NCBI GenBank assembly: GCA_000469685.2
Contig: LS997566.1
Span: forward strand, 45,743,442-45,807,441
From: Haemonchus contortus
Taxonomy: Eukaryota > Nematoda > Chromadorea > Rhabditida > Trichostrongylidae
Direction of reading: 5' to 3'
DNA: 64,000 bases
Each line of letters opens with the position of its first letter. Positions within the stretch are counted from its first letter, which is position 1. The notes under the pieces were generated by a model. That model made no database searches, had not been told where the DNA came from, and saw only the letters and a program-made list of their open reading frames with translations. Below, one piece after another: positions 36,698 through 48,050 of this stretch. Both the position numbers and the translations under genes were made by a program.

Positions 36698-36911
36698 TTA
36701 ACCGATCCCGGCTGTATGGTATGCTTGGTTGGCCTGCTTAGTCCGGATATCATGCTGGAACTCGATTTCCGGACTAACAATAAGCTTGTGTGATGGTACG
36801 CCACTTGCTGGTACACCATCTCCGCTTCTCTTCGTGGACAACTCAACATGTTTGAAAAACAGAGTGCCTGCCGCTAAGTTGAGGTAGTGATTGTAATTGA
36901 ACCCCGGATCA
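36698..36911 (-). CDS. Possible 3'-terminal coding exon (minus strand), unknown protein
   Basis: Reading leftwards, acceptor TTGCTCCAG is followed by an open frame VDFDPGFNYNHYLNLAAGTL and FFKHVELSTKRSGDGVPASG, ending AYHTAGIG and stop. Codon choice is balanced and the peptide looks real. No poly(A) signal is obvious to the left and no upstream exon could be joined in phase. The family is not recognised. Confidence 0.35.
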
Positions 36912-39620
36912 AAATCCACCTGGAGCAATCAAGGCTCCCAGAAAAACTTAGGTAACATAGAGTTTACTGGAAGGAAGAAAACTGGTCTAGACAATGGTCG
37001 CAATGTTCCGAAAGTCACTCTACGAGCCCCTTGCTTATTCAGAATCCATTTCGATTCTGATTGTGAGCCGAGTGGGTGGGGGCATCCCAAAATGTGATTC
37101 ATCACCGTCAAAGAACTTTCAACTTCAATTAGAAATGGGTCGATCTTCGATATCGCAGTAGTGTCACTAGCAATAGCATGAACTTGTTCAAATGTACATA
37201 CTCTAATATGATTAGAGAGCGTACTCTTGATGGCATCGTGGACACGTGCATGTACTTCAATGCTGTTTTACTTTGTCGCATATGATTATAAAAAGAGGAT
37301 TTCCATCATGAAAGGGAAATCCTCTCACGCTTACGAATTTTTGCCCTTCTGGACCATGAATTCAGATGATCAGAGCTCAGTGATCATGGTAACATGAACG
37401 TGATTTCGGAGAGAACACAAACTATAAATCGAGTACTACTTCGCTTGATTGACGGACCTTTCAACACCAAGGGCATTGCTCGGAAAGGAGTAAAAGTGAA
37501 GATAGTGCATAAGAAGTAGGTACTGAAAAGACTAGGTACAAGTAATGAAGCGGCAGAGGAGGGTCTGTTACTCATGATTTGACTTTCATGTTTAGCTCAG
37601 AATGTCATTAGAAGCTCAAAATGTCAAAACAAGTTGTCCCATTTGAGTGGTCCGACTATGATTCTAACGGAAACACGAGTTGGAAATGTTCTTTCATCCA
37701 TGACAGAAAGGTCGTCAAAGGGCGGGTGTGGTGGGTTCATTGAGGAGAAGGAAGACATCATTCGCACATTCTACGACCCCATGAACTCCCTTCAACCGCT
37801 GGCTATCGCTTTTTGATTGTCTTATTTGTCCTCATAATTTTGTTTTCGCTTCCACTTCGTTGCACCCGTTTGTCGCCACTCGAAAGGCTCCTTTGCTCTC
37901 CGGCCTCTGTTTAGATTCATAGACCTCTGTGCTTTCTACACCTTTCAATCCAAATGGAGGGTAAAAAAGCAATCAGTGGAAACCGTTATTGCTAGGCTTG
38001 AGCAAATGCACGTACAGTCAGATTCTTATTTTCTCGACTTTAAAAACTAAAAGTAAACCGTAAACTGTCACTGCCATAGCTTCAGCGGGCTTAACTCGCG
38101 CCGTTTTCCGTCTCGTAATGGAGCGGCTGGGTATTTTCCCTGTCTTACTTTTATTGACAGATCTCTGACCTCTACTCTAGATCTTTCCCTTCTTTCTCCT
38201 ATCGTTTGGTTCAATGAACTCTGGAATGATATGAGGCGGAACAGTTGATTTTTAGATACCAGTTAGGTCGGTTCTGTTCAATTTTGTGTGATGAACATTC
38301 TCCAATCGAAAAACTTCGTGCAAGTCGTTCAAAGACAGCCTCCTGTGTTACTGTGAGCAGTGATAAAGTTACCTATTGTAGTACATAGGCACTATTCTAT
38401 TTTTGCCTTCTGAGTTATCTTGTCCATGTTCGCATATAAAGCTGATTATGGTGTTTTCGTGGGTATCAGTGAATTTCAGCCGAAACAGAAAAGTACAGAC
38501 ACAGTTCACACTCGGCTGTTTGTTTGCATTGAGAGCATTCCCCATAGCTGATGCTGAGGGCGTCCCCCAGAACATGTCCCTAGGTTGTACTGAGCTTGGC
38601 TCTTTGCTAGTTTCTGCTGCCTAGTTTTGTGCCGTCTAAGCTTTCCAAAAGCTCCTGCGTTCATCTGTATTCTCAATCACGAAATTCAATTTGGGGATAG
38701 GGCCAGTAGTATCATTACTCTTAGACCCTACCCAGGTACAGCAGCACTAGGAAAATCTGAGAGTCATGTTCACGTATGAGACGATCGGGCATCGATATTG
38801 AGCAGTCGCGTCAAGAATGACACCCATCACTTCTTTTTATTTTATTTCTATCAATGATTTACAGTCGGATTATTCCCTTATTAGGCAGTTACTTCTCGAT
38901 CTGAAATAACAGCCATTTGACCTATAGCTACAGAATAGCCAACTAAACTTAGTTTTTCTTGGAAGTGTTTCTAGACTGTCAACGTTTTCTATTCTACTTC
39001 GACCAAGGCCATTATCAGCGCGTCAATTTCTCCGTCACTTTTTTGCACCATTTTCTTCATGCTTGGGTTTTTTTTTTTTGAGAAAAATTCCTTTAGCTCC
39101 CACTCATAATGCCCGAAAAAAAAAACAAAGCGATCTGCATTCATAACTAAATGTCTGTAATAAATAATCGCCAGTTAATGAGACTAATTTCCTGCACTCT
39201 GTACGTAAAACTTATTCACAGATGTCGCTATTCCTCCTCATTGATATCGTCATTTTTTTGCATTACATTGGTTCTATGCTAGAGATCAGTTGTTCATACA
39301 GTGTAAATATTATTCCTAAATTTTAAATGCTCATCTAATTATCTAGTGAATAATGCATACATGAAATATCAAATAATTAAGTGCAAAAAGTCAGGGGTGG
39401 CAGGAATGCCAGGATATCTCCCGCGATAGCGCTTAAAATGAAAGCAGAAGGCGTTCTGTCACCGAAAATGCTTTCAAATGTCTCTCCAATTCTGAATGAA
39501 AATCGTATGCGTAGCTCACCCAGTTGGATTAATTAGTACTGAATTTGCACTCCTATTCATTCTGTAATGTATAAACATAATGTATAAACATCAGTTGCTA
39601 ATATGAAGTTGAGTACCTAA
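36912..39620. other. Gene-poor region
   Basis: A 42-codon plus frame at about 37394-37530 encodes MNVISERTQTINRVLLRLID and ends KVKIVHKK; it looks protein-like but stands alone. No other feature is supported. Confidence 0.35.
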
Positions 39621-39766
39621 TGGCTGCTTTCATAGTCCGCGATTTGGCCCGCGAGCATCCGGAGGCGGCGCTTGTCCCTTGTTACAACTGAATTTTGGTC
39701 GATACCGTCGGACGAGCAGTCCCCTGGCGGGCTCGCGCACTCACTCGCGGACTATGAAAGCAGCCA
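39621..39766. mobile_element. 146-bp MITE-like element with perfect 22-bp terminal inverted repeats
   Basis: The ends are perfect 22-base inverted repeats: TGGCTGCTTTCATAGTCCGC plus GA on the left, the exact complement on the right (TCGCGGACTATGAAAGCAGC plus CA). The interior is GC-rich (GGCCCGCGAGC, GGCGGGCTCGCGCAC) with a further inner inverted match CCCGCGAG/CTCGCG. There is no coding capacity and no clear target-site duplication. Confidence 0.7.
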
Positions 39767-40561
39767 GTGGAACGCAAACATTCCAGTAGGGTTGTGAAGA
39801 ACATAGCTGTGTAAGGCCTTCGATGTAGATATGTAGATTCAAGCGTTGGACCCCACCTCACGGCACAACCTATGTGGAGGCCGAGGTGAGAATGGAAATC
39901 ATAATTGCGAAATCGATCTCTGTGAAGTAGTATTGAAAGGCGAGTTGTGTTCTTTTGGAGGTCACAGGAACTTTGTTCCCAAAGGAACAAATATAATAGC
40001 TAGTCATACAGCGAGATAACTGGCCTATTTTGAAGATGATCTGTCTTTTTTTTTCACCCGCTAAAAAAGGGCAATAGTGACTTTTATAGATAGCATTAAA
40101 CGAAGAAATTTCAGAAATGCACTGGCCACGTGGTGGTTGCTTCTCGTGATTGCTCTTCTTCGCAGTTACGACTTTTTTCTTCAGGACTCTTGACTGTTGT
40201 GATTGCACAGAGATTGGGCGAAACAACTTTTATTGGTAGTATTACGAGAGAAAAAATCAGAAATGCACTTTCTACGTGACCGTCACTCGTGATTGATAAT
40301 GACCCTGTTGAGTGTGTTTCCTGTGCGCTGTCACTGAAACTAACATATTCAATGAGGAGCAACACCTAACAGTACACATCTGGTTTTCTCTGAAGCAATT
40401 ATTTTCCCTTCCTCGATGTACACTTCCCTTCACTCGGTTACCCTGCTCTGTCAGGCTCCTATGACCACAGATGACTCATTCCAGTCGAGTTTAATATATT
40501 TATTACATCGTGAAAACGCAGTATAGTCATTTTCTAGGAGAGTAGGCGTCGTGCATCTTAC
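39767..40561. other. Intergenic DNA
   Basis: Overlapping minus frames at 39682-40365 have no domain or splice logic. A near-repeat is visible: AGAAATTTCAGAAATGCACT (about 40102) against GAGAAAAAATCAGAAATGCA (about 40248), each followed by ACGTG and a GTGATTG block, about 150 bases apart. Confidence 0.35.
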
Positions 40562-40567
40562 TTTATT
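40562..40567 (-). terminator. Poly(A) signal (minus strand)
   Basis: TTTATT on the plus strand is AATAAA on the minus strand, about 60 bases past the stop of the minus-strand exon that ends at 40626. Confidence 0.5.
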
Positions 40568-40625
40568 CCTATTCGATGCCAATCTTGAATCACAAAGTCA
40601 CTTGGATGGGCTTTAATTCGGGGAT

Positions 40626-40917
40626 TCAAAAATAGAATGAGCTCGCGTTCAAGTCAGAGCCTCCATCAAGACTCAATCGGATGTGATACAGGGGTTGTGC
40701 ATGTGCAGCACCAACGCCTCCCTCCACTGCGCCACCATCGTCTTCATGAATTTTGAAATCATACGGCTCAGAGAATTCTTCGTTCAAGTTTATTGTTTTC
40801 TTAAACTCTTCATTGCCTAGAAGGATCATAAGCCTGATATTTCGGGGTCTCGAACTTCGGTGAGCCGGTGGAGACGTTTGGTCGGATAGTCACAGATTGT
40901 TATTGTCCTTTCAGGCT
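40626..40917 (-). CDS. 3'-terminal coding exon with an apparent frame break, unknown protein
   Basis: Reading leftwards from acceptor CCTTTTCAG (exon start 40917), one frame encodes PERTITICDYPTKRLHRLTE then VRDPEISGL and stops at TGA. From about 40832 the next frame encodes LMILLGNEEFKKTINLNEEF, SEPYDFKIHEDDGG and ends LDGGSDLNASSFYF with a stop at 40626. Both halves have protein-like codon use and the other frames are full of stops. The two halves read as one continuous protein if a single base is missing near 40835 (GGCTT|ATG). No intron of valid phase explains the shift. It is either a recent pseudogene or a base error in the assembly. A poly(A) signal follows. The upstream exons, which should lie to the right, were not identified. 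Confidence 0.5.
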
Positions 40918-42426
40918 CTGAAAAGGGCGAAATAACAGGCTGACTTCTGAAAATCTTCTGCCCTATCAAAATGATCTATTATAAGAGTAGTTTATTAGTA
41001 CCCAGCTGAAGAGAGCGTTAATATATTGTCGTTGCGGTTAGTCACTGCAGCCAGGTATTACTCTGATACAAGCCACTGATCGGATGACTATTACCAAGCT
41101 CCCTCCTCAAAAGGTTTGCTTCGGTTTTACCCTGATGCTATTCGGCTTTTAGCGATTTATTCAATACAGTTCCGTTTTGAATGATGGAAACGTTTGGGGT
41201 TGCTTATACTACTTGTCAAAGCGTTGGAGTTGGTTATTGTCGGTATATGAAAATGGCCAGTTGCATCAGATATCCTTAAATCTCCCTCTTCTTGTTATCT
41301 GATGCAAATTTTCTGTGGGATAGTGATTACAATCTGCTGACTACTCTGTGTACTATGTTCCGAACAAAGCCCAAAACGTCATTCGTTGGTTTTTTGCCCA
41401 TCATCTTTTTGTACTTTCGAGAAACGGTTAGCTTTTAAAGGAGCGCTGAGTCAAAGGCTTTCACCGTATCTATTCAATGTGAGCTACCTTTTAGTTTTGT
41501 CGCTCAAATTGCTAGTGTAAGCTTTTATCTTCTAACGCCTCTCCCTCAATAACTCTGGGGTTCCTTTCGAGTGACTAATGTTCGCCCTCGTCATCTCCTG
41601 TTCTAATATTACAACTATCCTTTTGTGTTTTTTCCGTTGCCTTCACGCAGCAATGAGTTCATTGTAGTTTCGAGTAATCGTTCGTTTACCCTACAAAAAC
41701 TCGAACTTAGGAGAGAGTACAGGATTCAGCAGATCAGCAGCAAGAGACGCTGTTTTTCTAACAGTGATTCATGAGATCGGACATGACTTGTGCCCCTATT
41801 CGAGCTGATTCTTTCACGACTTCTGTCTTCCGAAATCGTTGAACAAACATTGCTTCACCTTGACAGTTAGGTGGTTCATCGTGATACTATTAGTCATTCA
41901 ATGAAGGTTGATTACGTGGCGTAACCTAGAAAATTTGGAATAAAGTTCCTCATTGCTCCATTTTTTTGCATTGCTCATCACTTTACCTGATGTCAGCTGG
42001 TAGCTAACGCATACGATGTACATCTAAGAAACGTGTGAAGCGTTGAATTGAGGAACTTTTCCGAGGACCAGAAAAGCGACCCTCTTACAATGATATAGTA
42101 GATGTAATGAGGGCGCATTAGAGGGTTTCATGGCATCTGAGCTTTAACATCAAACCTCATTAATGTGTTCAGTGAAGAAGAAAATAAGGGAACGAGTCAT
42201 TTCTCAGGATTTACAGCCTTGACAGTGCGATGAGAAGTTTTTACTTCCAGGCGTAGATTGGGTGAATAGTAGTGCATGGGAATGGGCTTGTCGAAATTCT
42301 GAATTACTGTAAGGATGTTTTTTTTTTTCAAAATTTCAATCGACAAATTAAAATAAGGTAAAAGATAATTTGATCATCGCCATGATTTTTTGCAAGAAGC
42401 GCATTTTTAAATGATTTTTTGTGATA
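40918..42426. other. Gene-poor region to the right of the frame-broken exon
   Basis: If the exon at 40.6-40.9 kb has upstream exons they should lie here or further right, but I found none with matching phase. No repeat or gene is called. Confidence 0.35.
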
Positions 42427-42650
42427 GATGTCGCTTAGTTTTTGCATGTTAAACGACAAATCACACATTTTAATTTGTTTTGTTCTGTTAACGACGTTGA
42501 AAAAACAGAATTCTACAAAACAGAACCCATCAAAACATGTAATATTCGTTGAAGCTTTTGATCTCGCAGTTGATTACCGATGTCGTATGATTGGCTAATT
42601 ATGTGTTACTGTACATATAGTCAATAAGTTGTAGTAACAACACAATTAAG
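42427..42650 (+). repeat. Segmental duplication, unit 1
   Basis: GATGTCGCTTAGTTTTTGCA, TTGATTTG-like and TTTGTTTTGTTCTGTTAACG, then ATGTAATATTCGTTGAAGC, GATTACCGATGTCG and GTAGTAACAACAC occur here in the same order as in 43437-43880. Confidence 0.65.
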
Positions 42651-42677
42651 CGCTTTTCATTTCCACACAGTATGAGA

Positions 42678-42911
42678 TCATACATCGACGTCCAAGGTCT
42701 TCATTCCTTCGAAAGTGATGAGTGATTCTTGAGTTATGGCAAAACCAAAACATCTCACACCAAAAAAAGAATATCTGCTTGAGTTATTATTTAAAAATAT
42801 CAAAACATCCGCACGTTTTGGTTGAGGGATAAAAAGGAAAATTCCGTATTTTGAGAACTCAAAACACGAGTTAAATCCATGAAATGATTCCACGAGAACA
42901 GGATCTTTCAT
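42678..42911 (-). CDS. Coding-like frame, unknown protein
   Basis: A 77-codon ATG frame encodes MKDPVLVESFHGFNSCFEFS, KYGIFLFIPQPKRADVLIFL and ends FEGMKTLDVDV. The composition (alternating hydrophobic strands, aromatic-rich) looks like a folded domain. It sits between the two units of the local duplication. No splice sites or family could be assigned, so it may be an exon, a small gene or chance. Confidence 0.3.
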   Translation of the reverse strand: MKDPVLVESFHGFNSCFEFSKYGIFLFIPQPKRADVLIFLNNNSSRYSFFGVRCFGFAITQESLITFEGMKTLDVDV

Positions 42912-43436
42912 TGCTTTTTATTAGTCACTACATAATCGTTGAAAATTCACCTGTTATTTCGCCTACATGCAGTACAGGAATCAGGTGATGTGTTGAAATG
43001 AAAAATATCTAGATTTACCATACCACTTTTACTTCTCGTTACTCATTAAATAAAATTCGAGACAGCTGGAAGAAATACACGCTCACATGTGCTTACGAGG
43101 CCGGACCTTACCTTGGTTAATCTTTTTTTAGAAAGTAAGTGAACTCGATAATCAGCCCATCATAAAGGATAGTCGAAAAAGGGCATCAATACGGTGCTGA
43201 AGCCCTTTTTCGAGAAAGTTCCATAGAGATCTCTTCGACACGATGATGCTATAATATGTACATACTGGGGACAAATGGGTTCGTCATAATGCTAAGTTCC
43301 TTTGGCATTCTTTGAAAACTTGCTAGAAAGAAATATATGGATAAAGAACCTTACAAAACTATCGATATAACACTATATTCATTTATTACCTATTGATTTA
43401 TTGATCATTACTCTGTAAGTGTTGGGTTCCTTTACG

Positions 43437-43880
43437 ATGTCGCATAGCATTTTGCATGATACGAAGAAGTCGTTAAGCGTTTTGTATGATATAGAATTAA
43501 CAAGGGAATTACGTGTTTTGATTTGTTTTGTTCTGTTGGCTACAATGAAAAACAGCGGCTAATGGGACAAAACAAGTCACAACATGTAATATTAGTCGAA
43601 ACATTCATTTCTCCGCTTATTGCCGTTGTCGGGTGATTAACTGATGTAAATCAGGTAAAAGTGGAGTTGTGGAGTTGGTGGCAGAGGTGGGGTGGGAGTT
43701 CCGGGGTGGGTGGAATGATTACCTCGTGTGAAAGGCTGAGAACTTACCTAGTTGGTGCTTCTTCCCTCCCATGGTTTAGGTGTTAATTGGCATGTTCCTG
43801 ATGTGCCCTCCCCTCCCCTCCCCCCCCCCCCCCCCCCTACCTAAACTACACTCACATCGTAAGTTATAATAACAGCACCT
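43437..43880 (+). repeat. Segmental duplication, unit 2, interrupted by a G/C-rich insertion
   Basis: GATGTCGCATAGCATTTTGC, GTTTTGATTTGTTTTGTTCT, then CAACATGTAATATTAGTCGA and TTGCCGTTGTCGGGTGATTA parallel unit 1 at a distance of about 1.0 kb. Homology appears to resume at TAAGTTATAATAACAGCACC (43861), so 43660-43855 (GGTGGCAGAGGTGGGG and the poly-C tract) is extra here. Confidence 0.6.
43809..43838 (+). repeat. Poly-C tract
   Basis: CCCTCCCCTCCCC leads into a run of about 17 cytosines. It is a low-complexity tract able to form i-motif/G4 structures; the exact length may be unreliable. Confidence 0.85.
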
Positions 43881-46800
43881 AGTTATGTAGGTAAATGCTC
43901 AATGATTTTTAGTCGAGTAAATCAAAACTACGATTTTTGAAGTATTTGTCCACTACGGTTTCCTCAATTTCCCTCTGGTTCATCCGTATGGTAAACTCTG
44001 GTGGCATTGAAAACGCTGAATTCAAAAACAATCGGATAGAAGCTGGAATTCGAGGAATGGGCGAAAGGGCGAAAGCGGCGAGGTGGCTAATGGTGAGCTC
44101 CACCGCAGTTATGGTCCGAAGACTGTAATCCCGTATGGATACCCCCTTAGGTTAACCAAACTCCCCAGAAGGGACCTACGATTCCTAATGGTAGTCAAAT
44201 GTGGGGCGCATCCCAAAAAGGGTTCGACCAAGCCACTTCACCTCATATCCTCGGTATAGAGAACACTGCTTTGCTATTATGTTTAATTAGAAAGACCAAA
44301 GGGTGACGTGGGAGTGATAAACAATCAGATCGATAGAAAATAATAGTTAGAATACTTATGTAACTTTTTGAATTTCGACTCCAAGATCGGCGCGGAGTAC
44401 GGTGTAAGTTCTACTGTGGGACCACGCCAGACCAAAAGGAAAAAGCTAGTCAATAACGTACTCTTTACACAATCACTCATACGGTCTGGCTGATAGTAAT
44501 CTCACTGACGCTTCAATGGCCTCATGAGTTTCTATTTTCGATACTACTGATGACGGCAAGTGATGAATGCAACCGCTGATTAGGTATCTATTCTGAGCAC
44601 CATAAATGCTGCAGAACACCTCGTTGACAGAAAAACCAGTTACTTTTTTTTCTATTTTCTCCGAGTCTGTGACCTTATTTGACAAAAAATTAATGATTGC
44701 TGTCATATGTTTCCAGTGGCATTTTTTATGTTAGTAAAACAGCTGTTTCGGAGATTTCCAAAAGCAGAGTGTTCAGTAAGAAACATACCAACATTTTTAC
44801 TGGCTACAGAGAAGTTTCAAGTTCAAGCCTAGAAGGGAATTCACGGAAACGAAAGTGAATGAAGGCCATAAATTGAGTTCAAAGTCACTAAGTGCAATAA
44901 TATTTTCCAGTTAATTTAATATTCATTAGAATTCTAGATTCAAAAAACAAATTTCTGTGAAGGCTTACTTACCAAAAGTAGTTTTTTGAATTAGTTTGTG
45001 AATTTGTTGTGTTGTTGAATATTGCATTATTGATTGCAGTTAACCAAGTCTGGCCAGTAGCACAAAATGAATTTTTTCGAGCTAGTTCATCCATTTGTCG
45101 GAATCGATTCTGGGTAACAGTTTAGTATTACTACAGTAAATGTTCTCATTTTAACTTCACTGGACTTATGATGTGATCGGAAACGGGAAGGGCAACACTT
45201 GTACAAAGTCATCCGAAGTACGTCAGCACCCGGGATTGTAGGATCGTGTACGGTATTAGACATGGGTGTGCAGGTGTACGAGTTCATGTCTGCCTCAACC
45301 ATTTAAAATAGTGTCAGTTGACCGACCGACTTACCTGAGTGGAGGAAGGGAGAGTGGATATACAGATTGAAGTATGTAGAGTGGCGGTGTCTGATAAATT
45401 TTTCCTTCTCTAGGTCCACGACAATATCTGGTTGAATCCTACTATAGAATCTCTTGGGGTGCACCCCGATGCCTTCCTCGCTGTCCTTCCTGAACACTCC
45501 TTCCTCGCTGAAAGAAGCTCTGCACTTCTCGTGGAGCTCTCGTAAGTGCGACGGATGGCTCTTTAGTGTTGTAGTTGCCATATTTGTCCACTTTGTCCAC
45601 TTCTAACGAGCCGCTCGTTCCTTTCATTCGCTGCCCTTTCGAGCAAATAATTTATGATTCATCACATCGGTAGTAGCCTATTTTCAGAGCACTAATTAAG
45701 CAATCGGGCAGCGCCTCAGACATTTTCCCCTTCTCCGTCATGGGAAACGAACCCTGAGATTCTTGAGGACGTATCCTATTCGACAAGAACCCGTCGATTG
45801 TTTGTGTCAACTACTACTCACTATCGGCGGCATAGCAATTTCATGCCATTCCGGCGTTTCCATAGTTTCCATGAGTCGGTGTTTCGAGCTCATTTAATTA
45901 TAGCGCACAGAACATTGTAAGCATGACTGTTGCTTTCATTCCATTCGTTCTCGATATCTATCTATTCGTAACTTTCTTTTACTACAACTTCTAAATATCC
46001 GGTCTGTCATTCTGTCTGGTTGCGTGTGCATCCATTTCCATGGAATGAACTCTGTTATCCATTACATTTTGGAATCTAATAAAAGAAATTAAGCCAACGA
46101 AATTATAAAATCACTAGGACTTTCAGCACGAAACTTATTAACTGATTGCAGGTATGCCCTTTCCCATTAGATTGTTAAAGGCCATTAGATAAGGCAACTA
46201 CGAAGAACTAGGTTTGCGTTATTCGAGAAAGTTTGCAATGGCACATGACTGTATACGGGAGACCCATGGGGAAGAAAAGAGGAATCTGGCAGATAGGGTA
46301 ACCCTATTTGGAAACTAAGATCCAGTCTCGATTCCAAAACTTGATTCGTCCTGCTCAAGATGTAGGAGTTCGATTGAAGGCGTTTCATTTCTAGCAGATG
46401 ATAGAAACATAGAGAGCTTGCTACGGTTTTTTATCAAAACACCAGGGCTCTTGAGTATGTAAATTATCTTCTCTCAGTTTGGCCTTGCACTCCTGAACCT
46501 ACAAGTAATGGTCTCGGTGATAGACGAAATAAAAATAAAGGTAATCTTATCAATCATTGAGCCCTCGCTTGAAAGTCGAGGAGTGCAAGTCTGGAGTTAA
46601 TCCGGGCTAGGTGTTATGCCCGGTAAAGTACTTATCAGTAGCCTGAAGCCGCAAAATGGGAAAAAGCAGAAAATGCCTATTCTGTACCATGGCAAATTTG
46701 ACATTCGACTGTAGGTGTCCGGACCTATGCGAGAAGGCCCATTGTGTTATTGAAGGATATGATCTCCTAAGCACAAATCACTGAACAAATCAAACGTGGG

Positions 46801-47950
46801 AACTTTTCAGAATGGTTAGTCAGCATCTCAATGATTATGTTGTCGCTTTGGAGGTGCTCTATGGTCCGCGGAACTGAGAGCTCATGTACTGGAGTTATAT
46901 TCAGGACAATATTTTCGCCTCTCGAGCAATTTTCTCACCTGCTCGAATAGGCTGATTTTTGAGATTAAAATACCCGGAAAGGAGCAACATGGAGTACCAT
47001 AGCAAGCCAGTACATTCACCTGCGAATGTGAGAACTGTTGACGTCAAGTCTATATTCTTGGAAACACATCAAGCATTTGGCCATTTTGAGATAATTTCAT
47101 TTCTCACTTTATCCTGATACCTCGTTCACTCGTCTTGGGCCCACGCTAAGTAAGTGGCGATGTCGTTGTGGCAGTGTTGAGTTCACCTTTAAGGGGGTTG
47201 CGGACATAGCTACCAATTCAAAAGGCAGTAACTATCTGATAGCGCGCTTGATATTTTCCATAAAGTGAGCTATAATGTCCATTTTCTGGAAAATTACTTA
47301 CAAAGAACTTTTTCTGAATCAGGTTTTGAAATTTCCACTTTTCTGTAGAATCTAATTCGTTCAAGAATTCAAGAATAATGATAGGTTTTTTTTGGGTACG
47401 TAATTGCAAATTTCATGGAAATTCTCACTGTTTCTGGAGCCTTTCTTTCTACCGTAAAGAACTTTGCGTGGGACGGCAAGCAGTTAAGGAGCGTAAAACA
47501 TTCACTCTTTCCAGAAAATCCTAGACTTGTTCCATTGAAGAAGGGGAAGCTGTCATTAATAAGGAATTTTTATGGCTCTAGGGAAATTCGCTTCTCTATC
47601 GGCTCGACATCGCCCAGGTTTACCGCTTCACGATAAGCTGGCTACAATTTTGGGATTACCTGAAAAACGCGCTTATCAAATCTTGCTTACTCAGGAGAAA
47701 TGCCTTTTTCCGACCTTTTCATGACGACCTTTCTCAAAGTAATGCACTCCGTCAAGCGCAAAATGCTCTCAAAAAGTTCTGAGAACATGTTTTGCCTTCC
47801 GGTTGGAAAGGAATTTTAGGAAAAGAAAACTTCATCGGGAAGATGCTAGTTTAGAAAGGGGCATGAAAAAATACACATTATACAAGCATGAAAAGGACTG
47901 GCACTTCAAAAAAAGGAGATTACAAGGTGCACTTTCTCCATTATTTCCAC
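43881..47950. other. Region with isolated minus-strand coding-like frames
   Basis: Frame 44473-44706 (minus, ATG) encodes MTAIINFLSNKVTDSEKIEK and SIYGAQNRYLISGCIHHLPS, ending LLSARPYE. Frame 45303-45581 (minus) encodes MATTTLKSHPSHLRELHEKC and runs to a good donor (CCACTCAG|GTAAGT at about 45334). A second frame through the same DNA (45442-45627) is equally open, so the true frame is uncertain. Overlapping frames on both strands at 43909-44128 conflict with each other. I cannot join these into a gene or name a family. Confidence 0.3.
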
Positions 47951-48050
47951 TTCCGAAGTATCGGAGGCGACGGTGCCCAAGCGCGGTGGCATGGTAACAC
48001 TTATGCATCGGTTAGCCTCGTTTCGATGCGAACCTGGCCATGAAACTCAC
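47950..48050 (-). repeat. Possible tRNA-like SINE copy (weak)
   Basis: The segment GGTGCCCAAGCGCGGTGGCA, TGGTAACACTTATGCATCGG and TTTCGATGCGAACC shares the general A-box and B-box layout of the SINE copies elsewhere in the window, but the match is weak and the orientation is uncertain. Confidence 0.25.
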
